From contig NZ_JACVBX010000014.1 in assembly GCF_014852585.1 (NCBI RefSeq), positions 62,001 through 126,000 on the forward strand: a stretch of 64,000 nucleotides of DNA, given 5' to 3'. This document shows positions 7,263-16,219 of this stretch, in pieces; positions within the stretch are counted from its first letter, which is position 1, and each line of letters opens with the position of its first letter. The notes beneath the pieces were generated by a model. That model made no database searches. It worked only from the letters and a program-made list of their open reading frames with translations, and was not told where the DNA came from. The translations under genes and the position numbers were made by a program. The stretch comes from Pseudomonas sp. PDM18 (GTDB taxonomy: Bacteria; Pseudomonadota; Gammaproteobacteria; Pseudomonadales; Pseudomonadaceae).

Positions 7263-10200
7263 TGAGCCAGATCAATCGCCTGTCCCGTGGCGGTCGCATC
7301 GACCGCAACAAGCCGCTCACCTTCAGCTTCAACGGCCAGAGCTACCAGGGTTTCGCCGGTGACACCCTGGCCGCCGCGCTGCTGGCCAACGGCGTCGATA
7401 TCCTCGGCCGCAGCTTCAAGTACTCGCGCCCGCGCGGCATCGTCGCCGCCGGCGCCGAAGAGCCCAACGCCATCCTGCAGATCGGCTCGCGCGAATCCAC
7501 CCAGGTGCCCAACGTGCGCGCCACCCAGCAGGCCCTGTACAGCGGCCTGGTGGCGACCGCCACCAACGGCTGGCCGAACGTGCAGAACGACCTCATGGGG
7601 ATCTTCGGCAAGGTCGGCGGCAAACTGATGCCGCCCGGCTTCTACTACAAGACCTTCATGTACCCGCAGTCCATGTGGCTGACCTACGAGAAGTACATCC
7701 GCAAGGCCGCAGGCCTGGGCCGTGCGCCCACCGAAGTGGACCCGGACAGCTACGACTGGATGAACCACCACGCCGACGTGCTGATCGTCGGCGCCGGCCC
7801 CGCCGGCCTCGCGGCCGCCCTGGCCGCCTCGCGCAGCGGTGCGCGGGTGATCCTCGCCGATGAACAGGAAGAGTTCGGCGGCAGCCTGCTCGACACCCGC
7901 GAGACCCTCGACGGCAAGCCGGCCGAGGAGTGGGTGGCCAAGGCCATCGCCGAGCTGCAGGGGAACCCGGACGTGATCCTGCTGCCACGCTCCACGGTCA
8001 ACGGCTACCACGACCACAACTTCCTCACCATCCACGAGCGCCGCACTGACCATATCGGCGAAACCGCCCCGCTGGGCCAGGTGCGCATGCGCGTACACCG
8101 GGTCCGCGCCAACCGCGTGGTGCTCGCCGCCGGCGCCCACGAGCGCCCGCTGGTCTACGGCAACAACGACGTGCCGGGCAACATGCTCGCCGGCGCCGTC
8201 TCCACCTATGTACGCCGCTACGGCGTGGCACCGGGCAAGAAGCTGGTGCTGTCCACCAACAACGACTACGCCTACCGCGTCGCCCTGGACTGGCAGGAAG
8301 CCGGTCTGCAGGTGGTCGCCATCGCCGACGCCCGCCCCAATCCGCGCGGCGAGTGGGTCGAGGAAGCGCGCAAGCGCGGTATGCGCGTCATCACCGGCAG
8401 CGCCGTGATCGAGGCACGCGGCAGCAAACGCGTGACCGGTGCGAAGGTCGCCTCCATCGACACCTTCCGCCACAAGGTCAATGCGCCCGGTGAGTGGCTG
8501 GACTGCGACCTCATCGCCAGCTCCGGCGGCTACAGCCCGGTGGTGCACCTGGCTTCGCACCTGGGCGGCAAGCCGGAATGGCGTGAGGACATCCTCGCCT
8601 TCGTTCCCGGCCTGGCCTTCCAGAAGCGCATCTGCGCCGGTGCGGTGAACGGCGTGTTCCGCCTCGCCGATGCCCTGGCCGACGGCTACCAGGCCGGCAG
8701 CCAGGCGGCTGTCGACGGCGGCTTCAAGTCCGTCGCCGGCGAGCTGCCGGTGGTGGCCGAGCGTGCCGAGGACGCCACCCTGGCGCTGTTCCAGGTGCCC
8801 CATGAAAAAACCACGGCGCGGGCGCCCAAGCAGTTCGTCGACACCCAGAACGACGTCACCGCCGCCGCCATCGAACTGGCCTGCCGCGAGGGCTTCGAGT
8901 CCATCGAGCACGTCAAGCGCTACACCGCGCTGGGCTTCGGCACCGACCAGGGCAAGCTGGGCAACATCAACGGCCTGGCCATCGCCGCCCGCGCCCAGGG
9001 CAAGAGCATCGCCGACACCGGCACCACCATGTTCCGCCCGAACTACACCCCGGTGACCTTCGGCGCCGTCGCCGGCCGTCACTGCGGCCACCTGTTCGAG
9101 CCGGTGCGCTTCACCGCCCTGCACGCCTGGCACGTGAAGAACGGCGCCGAGTTCGAAGACGTCGGCCAGTGGAAGCGCCCGTGGTACTTCCCCAAGCGTG
9201 GCGAAGACATGCACGCCGCCGTGGCCCGCGAGTGCCGCGCCGTGCGTGATTCGGTCGGCCTGCTGGACGCCTCGACCCTGGGCAAGATCGACATCCAGGG
9301 CCCGGACGCCCGCGAGTTTCTCAACCGCGTCTACACCAACGCCTGGACCAAGCTGGACGTGGGCAAGGCCCGCTATGGCCTGATGTGCAAGGAAGACGGC
9401 ATGGTCTTCGACGATGGCGTCACCGCCTGCCTGGCCGACAACCACTTCGTCATGACCACCACCACCGGCGGCGCTGCCCGCGTCATGGAGTGGCTGGAGC
9501 TGTACCACCAGACCGAATGGCCGGAGCTGAAGGTGTACTTCACCTCGGTCACCGACCACTGGGCCACCCTCACCCTGTCCGGCCCCAACAGCCGCAAGCT
9601 GCTGGCCGAGGTCACCGACATCGACCTGGACAAGGACGCCTTCCCCTTCATGACCTGGAAGGAAGGCAAGGTCGCCGGCGTACCGGCGCGGGTGTTCCGC
9701 ATCTCCTTCACCGGCGAGCTGTCGTACGAGGTGAACATCCAGGCCAACTACGCCATGGGTGTGCTGGAGGCCATCGTCGCCGCCGGCGCCAAGTACAACC
9801 TGACGCCGTACGGCACCGAGACCATGCACGTCCTGCGCGCCGAGAAGGGCTTCATTATCGTCGGCCAGGACACCGACGCCTCGGTCACCCCGGACGACCT
9901 GAACATGGGCTGGGCGGTGGGTCGCACCAAGCCGTTCTCCTGGATCGGCTGGCGCGGCATGAACCGCGCCGACTGCCAGCGCGAAGACCGCAAGCAGCTG
10001 GTTGGCCTCAAGCCCACCAACCCGATGGACCTGCTGCCCGAGGGCGCGCAACTGCTGTTCACCCCGCAGCACACGATTCCCGCGACCATGGTCGGCCACG
10101 TCACCTCCAGCTATATGAGCAGCACCCTGGGCTACAGCTTCGCCCTGGCCGTGGTGAAGGGCGGCATCAAGCGCCTGGGCGAGAAGGTCTACGCCCCGCT

Positions 10201-10282
10201 GCCGGATGGTCGCGTGATCGAAGCGGAAATCTGCAGCTCGGTGTTCTACGACCCGAAAGGCGAACGGCAGAACGTGGATTGA
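7262..10282 (+). CDS. soxA: Sarcosine oxidase alpha subunit
   Basis: A 1006-residue subunit. The N-terminal part has the 2Fe-2S-ferredoxin-like fold seen in this family (FSFNGQSYQGFAGDTLAAAL). A Rossmann NAD/FAD region at about residues 165-400 begins with VLIVGAGPAGLAAALAASRS. The C-terminal third is a GcvT-like folate-binding domain (KRPWYFPKRGED, LLDASTLGKIDIQGPDA, YGTETMHVLRAEKGFIIVGQ). The ATG at 7262 overlaps the soxD stop. The complex binds NAD+ and THF through this subunit. A pair of CTCTCCC hairpins separates it from soxG, which is unusual inside an operon. Confidence 0.96.
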   Translation: MSQINRLSRGGRIDRNKPLTFSFNGQSYQGFAGDTLAAALLANGVDILGRSFKYSRPRGIVAAGAEEPNAILQIGSRESTQVPNVRATQQALYSGLVATATNGWPNVQNDLMGIFGKVGGKLMPPGFYYKTFMYPQSMWLTYEKYIRKAAGLGRAPTEVDPDSYDWMNHHADVLIVGAGPAGLAAALAASRSGARVILADEQEEFGGSLLDTRETLDGKPAEEWVAKAIAELQGNPDVILLPRSTVNGYHDHNFLTIHERRTDHIGETAPLGQVRMRVHRVRANRVVLAAGAHERPLVYGNNDVPGNMLAGAVSTYVRRYGVAPGKKLVLSTNNDYAYRVALDWQEAGLQVVAIADARPNPRGEWVEEARKRGMRVITGSAVIEARGSKRVTGAKVASIDTFRHKVNAPGEWLDCDLIASSGGYSPVVHLASHLGGKPEWREDILAFVPGLAFQKRICAGAVNGVFRLADALADGYQAGSQAAVDGGFKSVAGELPVVAERAEDATLALFQVPHEKTTARAPKQFVDTQNDVTAAAIELACREGFESIEHVKRYTALGFGTDQGKLGNINGLAIAARAQGKSIADTGTTMFRPNYTPVTFGAVAGRHCGHLFEPVRFTALHAWHVKNGAEFEDVGQWKRPWYFPKRGEDMHAAVARECRAVRDSVGLLDASTLGKIDIQGPDAREFLNRVYTNAWTKLDVGKARYGLMCKEDGMVFDDGVTACLADNHFVMTTTTGGAARVMEWLELYHQTEWPELKVYFTSVTDHWATLTLSGPNSRKLLAEVTDIDLDKDAFPFMTWKEGKVAGVPARVFRISFTGELSYEVNIQANYAMGVLEAIVAAGAKYNLTPYGTETMHVLRAEKGFIIVGQDTDASVTPDDLNMGWAVGRTKPFSWIGWRGMNRADCQREDRKQLVGLKPTNPMDLLPEGAQLLFTPQHTIPATMVGHVTSSYMSSTLGYSFALAVVKGGIKRLGEKVYAPLPDGRVIEAEICSSVFYDPKGERQNVD

Positions 10283-10299
10283 TTCGGAGCCGCCGGCTG

Positions 10300-10335
10300 C
10301 CCTCACCCTAACCCTCTCCCAGAGGGAGAGGGGAC
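10300..10335. repeat. CTCTCCC hairpin, copy 1
   Basis: Motif CCCTCACCCTAACCCTCTCC followed by AGAGGGAGAGGGG. The CTCTCCC/GGGAGAG arms form a hairpin after soxA. It is preceded by TTCGGAGCCGCCGGC, which recurs at 10338. Confidence 0.75.
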
Positions 10336-10382
10336 AGTTCGGAGCCGCCGGCGAGCACGACACTCACAGCACACTCAGCTCG

Positions 10383-10419
10383 GTCCCCTCTCCCTCCGGG
10401 AGAGGGCTGGGGTGAGGGG
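10383..10419. repeat. CTCTCCC hairpin, copy 2
   Basis: The CCCTCTCCC arm, TCC loop and GGGAGAGGG arm are followed by GGGGTGAGGGG. It is inverted relative to copy 1 and lies 35 bp before the soxG start. Confidence 0.75.
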
Positions 10420-10454
10420 AAACAGGCGATAAGCGCCCCCAAGGTGAACAGAAC

Positions 10455-11090
10455 ATGAGCAAAGCCAATCTCTACGAACAGCGCCCCGCAGACGGCATCC
10501 AGGCCGAATCGCCCCTGCACCACGCCGAGCTGGACAAGCTCGCCGCACGCAAGGTGGCCAACGCCGGCGTGACCCTGCGCGAGAAGAAATTCCTCGGCCA
10601 CCTGACCCTGCGTGGCGACGCCCACGACCCGGCATTCGCCGGCGGCGTGCACAAGGCCCTGGGCCTGGAGCTGCCGGTGGCCCTGGGCCTGGTGGCCAAG
10701 GGCGAGACCTCGCTGCAGTGGCTCGGCCCGGACGAGTGGCTGCTGATTGTCCCCGGCGGCGAGGAGTTCGCCGTTGAACAGCGCCTGCGCGAGGCGCTGG
10801 GCGAAGAGCTGCACTACTCGGTGATCAACGTCAGCGGCGGGCAGACTCTGCTGGAGCTCGAAGGTGCCAAGGTCCGCGAAGTGCTGATGAAGTCCACCGG
10901 GTACGACGTGCACCCGAGCAACTTCCCGGTGGGCAAGGCGGTGGGCACCAATTTCGCCAAGTCCCAGCTGGTGATCCGCCATACCGGCGAGCACACCTGG
11001 GAGCTGGTGGTGCGCCGCAGCTTCTCCGACTACTTCTGGCTGTGGCTGCAGGACGCCTGTGCGGAGTACGGCCTGCAGGTAGCGGCGTAA
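10455..11090 (+). CDS. soxG: Sarcosine oxidase gamma subunit
   Basis: A 211-residue subunit of the sarcosine oxidase complex. Characteristic pieces are the N-terminal HHAELDKLAARKVANAGVTL, LQWLGPDEWLLIVP in the middle, and the C-terminal TGEHTWELVVRRSFSDYFWL. The gamma subunit resembles a GcvT-like fold and packs against alpha. The ATG has AAGGTG about 9 bp upstream. It is separated from soxA by 172 bp filled with two repeat hairpins, so its dose may be tuned independently of soxBDA. Confidence 0.94.
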   Translation: MSKANLYEQRPADGIQAESPLHHAELDKLAARKVANAGVTLREKKFLGHLTLRGDAHDPAFAGGVHKALGLELPVALGLVAKGETSLQWLGPDEWLLIVPGGEEFAVEQRLREALGEELHYSVINVSGGQTLLELEGAKVREVLMKSTGYDVHPSNFPVGKAVGTNFAKSQLVIRHTGEHTWELVVRRSFSDYFWLWLQDACAEYGLQVAA

Positions 11091-11101
11091 GAAATGCGCT
11101 T

Positions 11102-11138
11102 CCCCCTCTCCCTCCGGGAGAGGGCCGGGGTGAGGGAA
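11102..11138. repeat. CTCTCCC hairpin, copy 3
   Basis: CCCCTCTCCC, TCC loop and GGGAGAGGG between soxG and purU, followed by GGGGTGAGGG as in copy 2. Confidence 0.75.
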
Positions 11139-11185
11139 GCCCCACTCCAACCTCTCCAGCGAGAGGAAAACTTCGGAGCCTGACC

Positions 11186-12043
11186 ATGAGCCGCACCCCC
11201 GAAACCTGGATCCTCACCGCCGACAGCCCGAGCCTGCTGGGCACGGTGGACGTGGTCACGCGCTACCTGTTCGAACAGAGCTGCTACGTCACCGAGCACC
11301 ACTCCTTCGACGACCGCCTGGCGCAGCGCTTCTTCATCCGCATCGAATTCCGCGCCGGCGACGGCTTCGACGAAGCCGCCTTCCGCGCCGGCCTCGCCGA
11401 CCGCGTCTCGCCCTTCCAGATGAATGTCGAACTGACCCCGCCGGGCTACCGCAGCAAGGTGGTGATCATGGTATCCAAGGCCGACCACTGCCTGAACGAC
11501 CTGCTCTACCGCCAGCGCATCGGCCAGCTGCCGATGGACGTGGTGGCGGTGGTCTCCAACCACCCGGACCTGGAACCGCTGGCGCGCTGGCACGGCATCC
11601 CCTACCACCACTTCGCCCTCGACCCCAACGACAAGGGCGCGCAGGAGGCGAAGGTCTGGCAGGTGATCGAGGAGACCGGCGCCGAGCTGGTGATTCTCGC
11701 CCGCTACATGCAGGTGCTGTCCCCCGAGCTGTGCCGCCGTCTGGACGGCTGGGCGATCAACATCCACCACTCGCTGCTGCCCGGTTTCAAGGGCGCCAAG
11801 CCCTATCACCAAGCCTACCAGAAGGGCGTGAAGCTGGTCGGCGCCACCGCCCACTACATCAACAACGACCTCGACGAGGGCCCGATCATCGCCCAGGGCG
11901 TCGAGCCCGTGGACCACTCCCACTACCCCGAGGACCTGATCGCCAAGGGCCGCGACGTGGAGTGCCTGACCCTGGCGAAAGCCGTGGGCTACCACATCGA
12001 GAAACGCGTCTTCCTGAACGCCAACCGGACGGTGGTGCTGTAA
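11186..12043 (+). CDS. purU: Formyltetrahydrofolate deformylase
   Basis: A 285-residue enzyme that hydrolyses 10-formyl-THF to THF and formate. An N-terminal ACT domain (WILTADSPSLLGTVDVVTRY, about residues 7-85) precedes a formyltransferase-like domain. The latter has VVSNHPDLEPLARWHGIPYH, the catalytic INIHHSLLPGFKGAKPYHQA and ATAHYINNDLDEGPIIAQ. In this operon it releases the one-carbon units loaded on folate by sarcosine oxidase, regenerating THF. P. aeruginosa has a copy at the same place. The ATG at 11186 is preceded by CGGAGCC. Confidence 0.95.
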   Translation: MSRTPETWILTADSPSLLGTVDVVTRYLFEQSCYVTEHHSFDDRLAQRFFIRIEFRAGDGFDEAAFRAGLADRVSPFQMNVELTPPGYRSKVVIMVSKADHCLNDLLYRQRIGQLPMDVVAVVSNHPDLEPLARWHGIPYHHFALDPNDKGAQEAKVWQVIEETGAELVILARYMQVLSPELCRRLDGWAINIHHSLLPGFKGAKPYHQAYQKGVKLVGATAHYINNDLDEGPIIAQGVEPVDHSHYPEDLIAKGRDVECLTLAKAVGYHIEKRVFLNANRTVVL

Positions 12044-12054
12044 GTGCCGCCTTC

Positions 12055-12129
12055 GTAGGGCGGATAACGCCGCAGGCGTTATCCGCCATGACACCCGAAC
12101 GGCGGATGGATGGAGCTCATCCGCCCTAC
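12055..12129. repeat. GGCGGATAA-type double hairpin
   Basis: GTAGGGCGGATAACGCC with GGCGTTATCCGCC forms one hairpin. A second half, GGCGGAT ... ATCCGCCCTAC, pairs with the outer GTAGGGCGGAT, so the whole can fold as one long structure. It is part of the 330-bp purU-fdhA gap. A related single hairpin lies at 53280-53307. Confidence 0.7.
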
Positions 12130-12179
12130 ATGTCTGGAGCGGCCGGTGAAACCGGTGCCCAGCTGATGTACCGAACAAC

Positions 12180-12227
12180 CCCCTCTCGCCTCAGGGAGAG
12201 GGTTGGGGAGAGGGTTGGGGAGAGGGT
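12180..12227. repeat. CTCTCCC-type repeat with short tandem duplication, copy 4
   Basis: CCCCTCTCGCCTCAGGGAGAGGG is a slightly diverged hairpin. It is followed by tandem units of GTTGGGGAGAGG, suggesting slippage. The remaining bases up to 12373 show no gene or clear operator. Confidence 0.65.
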
Positions 12228-12373
12228 CCTGAGCCCGCTCCCAAGCACCGAGCAACACCGACAGACCGCCGGCTGCCAATTCCCGGCCCTGTCGCGCAAC
12301 ACACGACATCCCAGTGCAAAACCGCGAGCCGCAAGGCCCGCCTTTGTACCCACAAACACAATGAGGAATGCGT

Positions 12374-13573
12374 ATGTCTGGCAATCGTGGTGTGGTTTAT
12401 CTCGGCCCGGGCAAGGTCGAAGTTCAGAACATCCCCTATCCGAAGATGCAGGACCCGCAGGGCAAGCAGATCGACCACGGGGTGATCCTGCGCGTCGTTT
12501 CCACCAACATCTGCGGCTCCGACCAGCACATGGTCCGTGGCCGTACCACAGCGCCCGAAGGCCTGGTGCTGGGCCACGAGATCACCGGCGAAGTGGTAGA
12601 GATCGGCCGTGGCGTGGAAACCATGAAAATCGGCGACCTGGTCTCGGTGCCGTTCAACGTCGCCTGTGGCCACTGCCGCACCTGCAAGGAGCAGCACACC
12701 GGCGTCTGCCTGACGGTCAACCCGGCTCGCGCCGGCGGCGCCTACGGCTACGTCGACATGGGCGGCTGGGTCGGCGGCCAGGCCGAGTACGTGATGGTCC
12801 CGTACGCTGACTTCAACCTGCTGCGCCTGCCCAACCGCGACGCGGCGATGGAGAAGATCCGCGACCTGACCTGCCTCTCCGACATTCTCCCCACCGGCTA
12901 CCACGGTGCGGTGACGGCCGGCGTCGGTCCGGGCAGCACCGTCTACATCGCCGGTGCCGGTCCGGTCGGCCTCGCCGCCGCCGCTTCGGCCCGCCTGCTG
13001 GGCGCCGCCGTGGTGATCGTCGGTGACGTCAACCCGACCCGCCTGGCGCACGCCAAGGCGCAGGGCTTCGAAATCGCCGACCTGTCCAAGGACACCCCGC
13101 TGCACGAGCAGATCGCCGATCTGCTGGGCGAGCCGGAAGTGGACTGCGCGGTCGACGCGGTCGGCTTCGAGGCCCGCGGTCACGGTCATTCGGGCTCGCA
13201 GCACGAGGCTCCGGCCACCGTGCTGAACTCGCTGATGGGGGTGGTGCGGGTGGCCGGCAAGATCGGCATTCCTGGCCTCTACGTCACCGAGGACCCGGGC
13301 GCGGTGGACGCGGCCGCCAAGCAGGGCTCGCTGAGCATCCGCTTCGGCCTGGGCTGGGCCAAGTCGCACAGCTTCCACACCGGCCAGACCCCGGTGATGA
13401 AGTACAACCGCCAACTGATGCAGGCAATCATGTGGGACCGCATCAAGATCGCCGACGTCGTCGGGGTGGAAGTCATAACCCTGGACCAAGCGCCCAAAGG
13501 CTATGGCGAGTTCGACGCCGGCGTTCCGAAGAAATTCGTCATCGACCCGCACAACCTGTTCCGCGCCGCCTGA
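12374..13573 (+). CDS. fdhA: Glutathione-independent formaldehyde dehydrogenase
   Basis: A 399-residue zinc-dependent medium-chain dehydrogenase that oxidises formaldehyde to formate with NAD+. Catalytic zinc ligands are visible as Cys47 in STNICGSDQHM and His68 in GHEITGE. The structural-zinc cysteines lie in CGHCRTCKEQHTGVC, and the nucleotide fold is VYIAGAGPVGLAAAASARLL. The length equals the known P. putida enzyme. The ATG at 12374 is preferred over 12368 because TGAGGA lies 6 bp before it. It detoxifies formaldehyde released by sarcosine demethylation and closes the sox-purU-fdhA pathway. Confidence 0.96.
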   Translation: MSGNRGVVYLGPGKVEVQNIPYPKMQDPQGKQIDHGVILRVVSTNICGSDQHMVRGRTTAPEGLVLGHEITGEVVEIGRGVETMKIGDLVSVPFNVACGHCRTCKEQHTGVCLTVNPARAGGAYGYVDMGGWVGGQAEYVMVPYADFNLLRLPNRDAAMEKIRDLTCLSDILPTGYHGAVTAGVGPGSTVYIAGAGPVGLAAAASARLLGAAVVIVGDVNPTRLAHAKAQGFEIADLSKDTPLHEQIADLLGEPEVDCAVDAVGFEARGHGHSGSQHEAPATVLNSLMGVVRVAGKIGIPGLYVTEDPGAVDAAAKQGSLSIRFGLGWAKSHSFHTGQTPVMKYNRQLMQAIMWDRIKIADVVGVEVITLDQAPKGYGEFDAGVPKKFVIDPHNLFRAA

Positions 13574-13623
13574 CGGCGCACCCGCCCCCGGCCGCGGCTC
13601 CACTTCCGCGGCCGTCTCTCCAG

Positions 13624-13648
13624 GGGAGCCGCAAGGCTCCCTTTTTTT
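13624..13648 (+). terminator. Rho-independent terminator after fdhA
   Basis: Stem GGGAGCC / GGCTCCC with GCAA loop and a run of seven T. It ends the one-carbon operon about 50 bp after fdhA. Apart from this and the next repeat, the 13574-14004 gap holds nothing I can identify. Confidence 0.85.
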
Positions 13649-13672
13649 CTGCCCGCGCGGCATGGACCTGGA

Positions 13673-13712
13673 GGAGCGCGCCATGCGTGCGATCACGGGC
13701 ATGGCGCGCTCC
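13673..13712. repeat. GGAGCGC-type REP hairpin, copy 2
   Basis: GGAGCGCGCCATG and CATGGCGCGCTCC form 13-bp arms around CGTGCGATCACGGG. It is the same family as 1457-1506, without the outer CTGTA ends. Confidence 0.7.
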
Positions 13713-14004
13713 CCGGTGAAGTTCTGCGCGGGGGCGGCGCTCTTCCCCGCCCTGGCTGCGCGCCCCGCTCCGAAGTGAGGGGGGAAATCCAAGGCACGAA
13801 CGATCAGGGGAAGGCACTTGCTGCTATATCGAGTTTCCCGGGAACGCCATTCGAGGAATGGGTATCACAGCGGGCTCACCCTATGAAGAGCAGGACGGCA
13901 AACGTCGCGGGAAACGGATAGCGCATCCGTTGACTTCGCTCAGCACGCGCAAGCCCCGGATTTCCTAGAGTGGCGGCCTTTTTCCCACTACCCGCTGCGC
14001 CGCC

Positions 14005-15408
14005 ATGCTCCCCACGCCGTTTTCCCCCGAACTGCTCTGCCCCGCCGGCTCGCTGAAGAGCCTGCGCCACGCCTTTGCCTATGGCGCCGATGCCGTCTAC
14101 GCCGGCCAACCACGCTATAGCCTGCGGGTGCGCAACAACGAATTCGACCACGCCAACCTCGCCACCGGCATCCACGAGGCCCACGCTCAGGGCAAGCGCC
14201 TATACGTGGTGGTCAATATCGCCCCGCACAACGCCAAGCTGAAGACCTTCCTGCAGGATGTCGAGTCGGTGATCGCCCTCGGCCCGGATGCGCTGATCAT
14301 GTCCGATCCCGGCCTGATCATGCTGGTTCGCCAGCATTTCCCCGAGGTTGATATCCACCTCTCGGTGCAGGCCAATGCGGTGAACTGGGCCAGCGTGGAG
14401 TTCTGGCGCCAGCAGGGGCTCAAGCGGGTGATCCTGTCCCGCGAGCTGTCGCTGGAGGAAATCGGCGAGATTCGCGAGCGCGTGCCGGACATGGAACTGG
14501 AAGTCTTCGTCCATGGCGCGCTGTGCATGGCCTACTCCGGGCGCTGCCTGCTGTCGGGCTATATCAACCGCCGCGACCCTAACCAGGGGACCTGCACCAA
14601 CGCCTGTCGCTGGGAATACCAGACCCACGCCGCCCATGAAGACGAGCTGGGCCACGCGGTGCGCGACGTCCAACCGACCCTGGGCATCGGCGCGCCGACG
14701 AAGGAAATCGTCCTGCTCGAAGAAGGCAACCGCCCCGGCGAGCTGATGGAGGCCTACGAAGACGAGCACGGCACCTACATCATGAATTCCAAGGACCTGC
14801 GCGCCATCCAGCACGTACAACGTTTGACGCAGATGGGCGTGCATTCGCTGAAGATCGAGGGTCGGACCAAGTCCCACTACTATGTCGCCCGTACCGCCCA
14901 GGCCTACCGCAAGGCCATCGACGACGCCGTCGCCGGGCGCGCCTTCGACCTCGGCCTGATGGACACCCTGGAGTCCCTCGCCCACCGCGGCTACACCGAG
15001 GGCTTCCTGCGCCGCCACGTGCACGACGAATACCAGAACTACCAGTACGGCCACTCGCTGTCCGAGCGCCAGCAATTCGTTGGAGAGTTCACCGGCGAAC
15101 GGCGTAACGGCCTCGCCGAGGTGCGAGTGAAGAACCGCTTCGAGATGGGCGACAGCGTTGAGCTGATGACCCCGGCGGGCAACCGCACCTTCCGCCTGGA
15201 TGCGCTGGAGAGCAACCGCGGCGAGTCCATCAGCGTTGCGCCCGGCGACGGGCATGTGGTCTACCTCCCGGTGCCCGAGGAGCTGGACCTGCAATACGCG
15301 CTGCTGATGCGCAACCTGAAGGGCGGCTCGACCCGCGATGCCCGGGAACCGGCGGCAGCCGGCGGTTGCGGGAGCGATTGCGGAAAGTGCGGGTGTGGCG
15401 GGAACTGA
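14005..15408 (+). CDS. trhP: U32-family protein, TrhP (YegQ)-like tRNA hydroxylation factor
   Basis: A 467-residue peptidase-U32-family protein beginning PELLCPAGSLKSLRHAFAYG. It shows the U32 features: ADAVYAGQPRYSLR near the N-terminus, the hallmark EVFVHGALCMAYSGRCLLSG at about residues 167-186, and further cysteines in NQGTCTNACRW. The C-terminus ends in a cysteine-rich tail (GGCGSDCGKCGCGGN). In E. coli YegQ/TrhP takes part in prephenate-dependent 5-hydroxyuridine formation in tRNA and probably carries an Fe-S cluster. It stands alone between a terminator and a repeat. Confidence 0.88.
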   Translation: MLPTPFSPELLCPAGSLKSLRHAFAYGADAVYAGQPRYSLRVRNNEFDHANLATGIHEAHAQGKRLYVVVNIAPHNAKLKTFLQDVESVIALGPDALIMSDPGLIMLVRQHFPEVDIHLSVQANAVNWASVEFWRQQGLKRVILSRELSLEEIGEIRERVPDMELEVFVHGALCMAYSGRCLLSGYINRRDPNQGTCTNACRWEYQTHAAHEDELGHAVRDVQPTLGIGAPTKEIVLLEEGNRPGELMEAYEDEHGTYIMNSKDLRAIQHVQRLTQMGVHSLKIEGRTKSHYYVARTAQAYRKAIDDAVAGRAFDLGLMDTLESLAHRGYTEGFLRRHVHDEYQNYQYGHSLSERQQFVGEFTGERRNGLAEVRVKNRFEMGDSVELMTPAGNRTFRLDALESNRGESISVAPGDGHVVYLPVPEELDLQYALLMRNLKGGSTRDAREPAAAGGCGSDCGKCGCGGN

Positions 15409-15426
15409 CTGACCGCAGGAGTTTCC

Positions 15427-15480
15427 CTGCAGGAGCGGGCCATGCCCGTGATCGCGCCCGTGGGGCGCCCGTGCAGGGGA
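15427..15480. repeat. Degenerate GGAGCGC-type hairpin, copy 3
   Basis: CTGCAGGAGCGGGCCATGCC ... GTGGGGCGCCCGTGCAGGG resembles the elements at 1457 and 13673 but has several mismatches. It lies between two convergent genes and could help separate their transcripts. Confidence 0.5.
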
Positions 15481-15506
15481 GCCCTGCCCAATTCCGACCT
15501 GCGCTG

Positions 15507-16214
15507 CTAAGGGTTCTGCAGAAACACCACATACCCCTGGAACCACCGGCTTTCAGCCAGGTAATCCGGCGCCTGCCACTGCCCGTACTGCGCCAGCCCG
15601 ATGCGGAAAGGCAACTGCAGTCGCGCCACGCGCGGCAAATAGGCCTGGTAGTTGGGGATGGTCTGGCGCCCCTGGTAGGTCTGCACCACCACTTCGTCCA
15701 CCACGCCGGCCAGACGGTTGATGGTTTCAGGCGCAGCGTTGCTGCCCCAGTCCATGAGCCCGGTGATGCTCAGTTTGCAGTCCTTGGGGAGACGCGTGCG
15801 CAGGTCCTGCAGGAAGTCGACGTACTCGTGCAGATAGCGCGTGCGCGCATCGAAATCGATCTGCACGCCGACCACTGGATTGCCCGCAGCGCGCCAGCGG
15901 CGCAGTTGCGAGAGGAGGGTGCGATAGATGTCTTCGCTCCAGCGCAGGGTATGGGCGCGGTAGACCACCCAGACCTCGCCCTGCTTCAGGCGCGGGATGG
16001 CGATGCCCTGGGCGATCAACCGCGCGCGGCCATCGCTATGGCGCGACGCACTGACCTGCCCCTGCAGGACATAGAGAGTGCGTGCCTGGGCCAGCACGGG
16101 CTGGGGTGCAACGCCGCTCCAGAGCCAGAAGGCATCGTGGTTCGCGGCGTCCACTACGGCCGCCGGGGCGTTGCTCGCGAGCAACGCCAGCGCCAGGGCC
16201 AACACGCGCCGCAC
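15507..16214 (-). CDS. DUF3142 domain exported protein
   Basis: About 235 residues. With the GTG at 16214 the protein starts with a signal peptide, MRRVLALALALLASNAPAAV. That GTG is 5 bp after the stop of the upstream gene, so the start is chosen on coupling and signal-peptide grounds. A longer in-frame ATG at 16289 would overlap the neighbour. The body resembles a glycosidase-like TIM-barrel (AFWLWSGVAPQPVLAQARTL, NPVVGVQIDFDARTRYLHEY, KLSITGLMDWGSN, VDEVVVQTYQGRQT), which matches DUF3142. It forms an operon with the large lipoprotein upstream. Function unknown. Confidence 0.75.
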   Translation of the reverse strand: MRRVLALALALLASNAPAAVVDAANHDAFWLWSGVAPQPVLAQARTLYVLQGQVSASRHSDGRARLIAQGIAIPRLKQGEVWVVYRAHTLRWSEDIYRTLLSQLRRWRAAGNPVVGVQIDFDARTRYLHEYVDFLQDLRTRLPKDCKLSITGLMDWGSNAAPETINRLAGVVDEVVVQTYQGRQTIPNYQAYLPRVARLQLPFRIGLAQYGQWQAPDYLAESRWFQGYVVFLQNP

Positions 16215-16219
16215 GGCGC

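Noticed and set aside
7259-10363. Long minus-strand open frame opposite soxA (over 1000 codons)
   Set aside because: It mirrors the codon bias of soxA, reads as a low-complexity Ala/Gly/His/Val string and has no domain; it is a shadow of the real gene.
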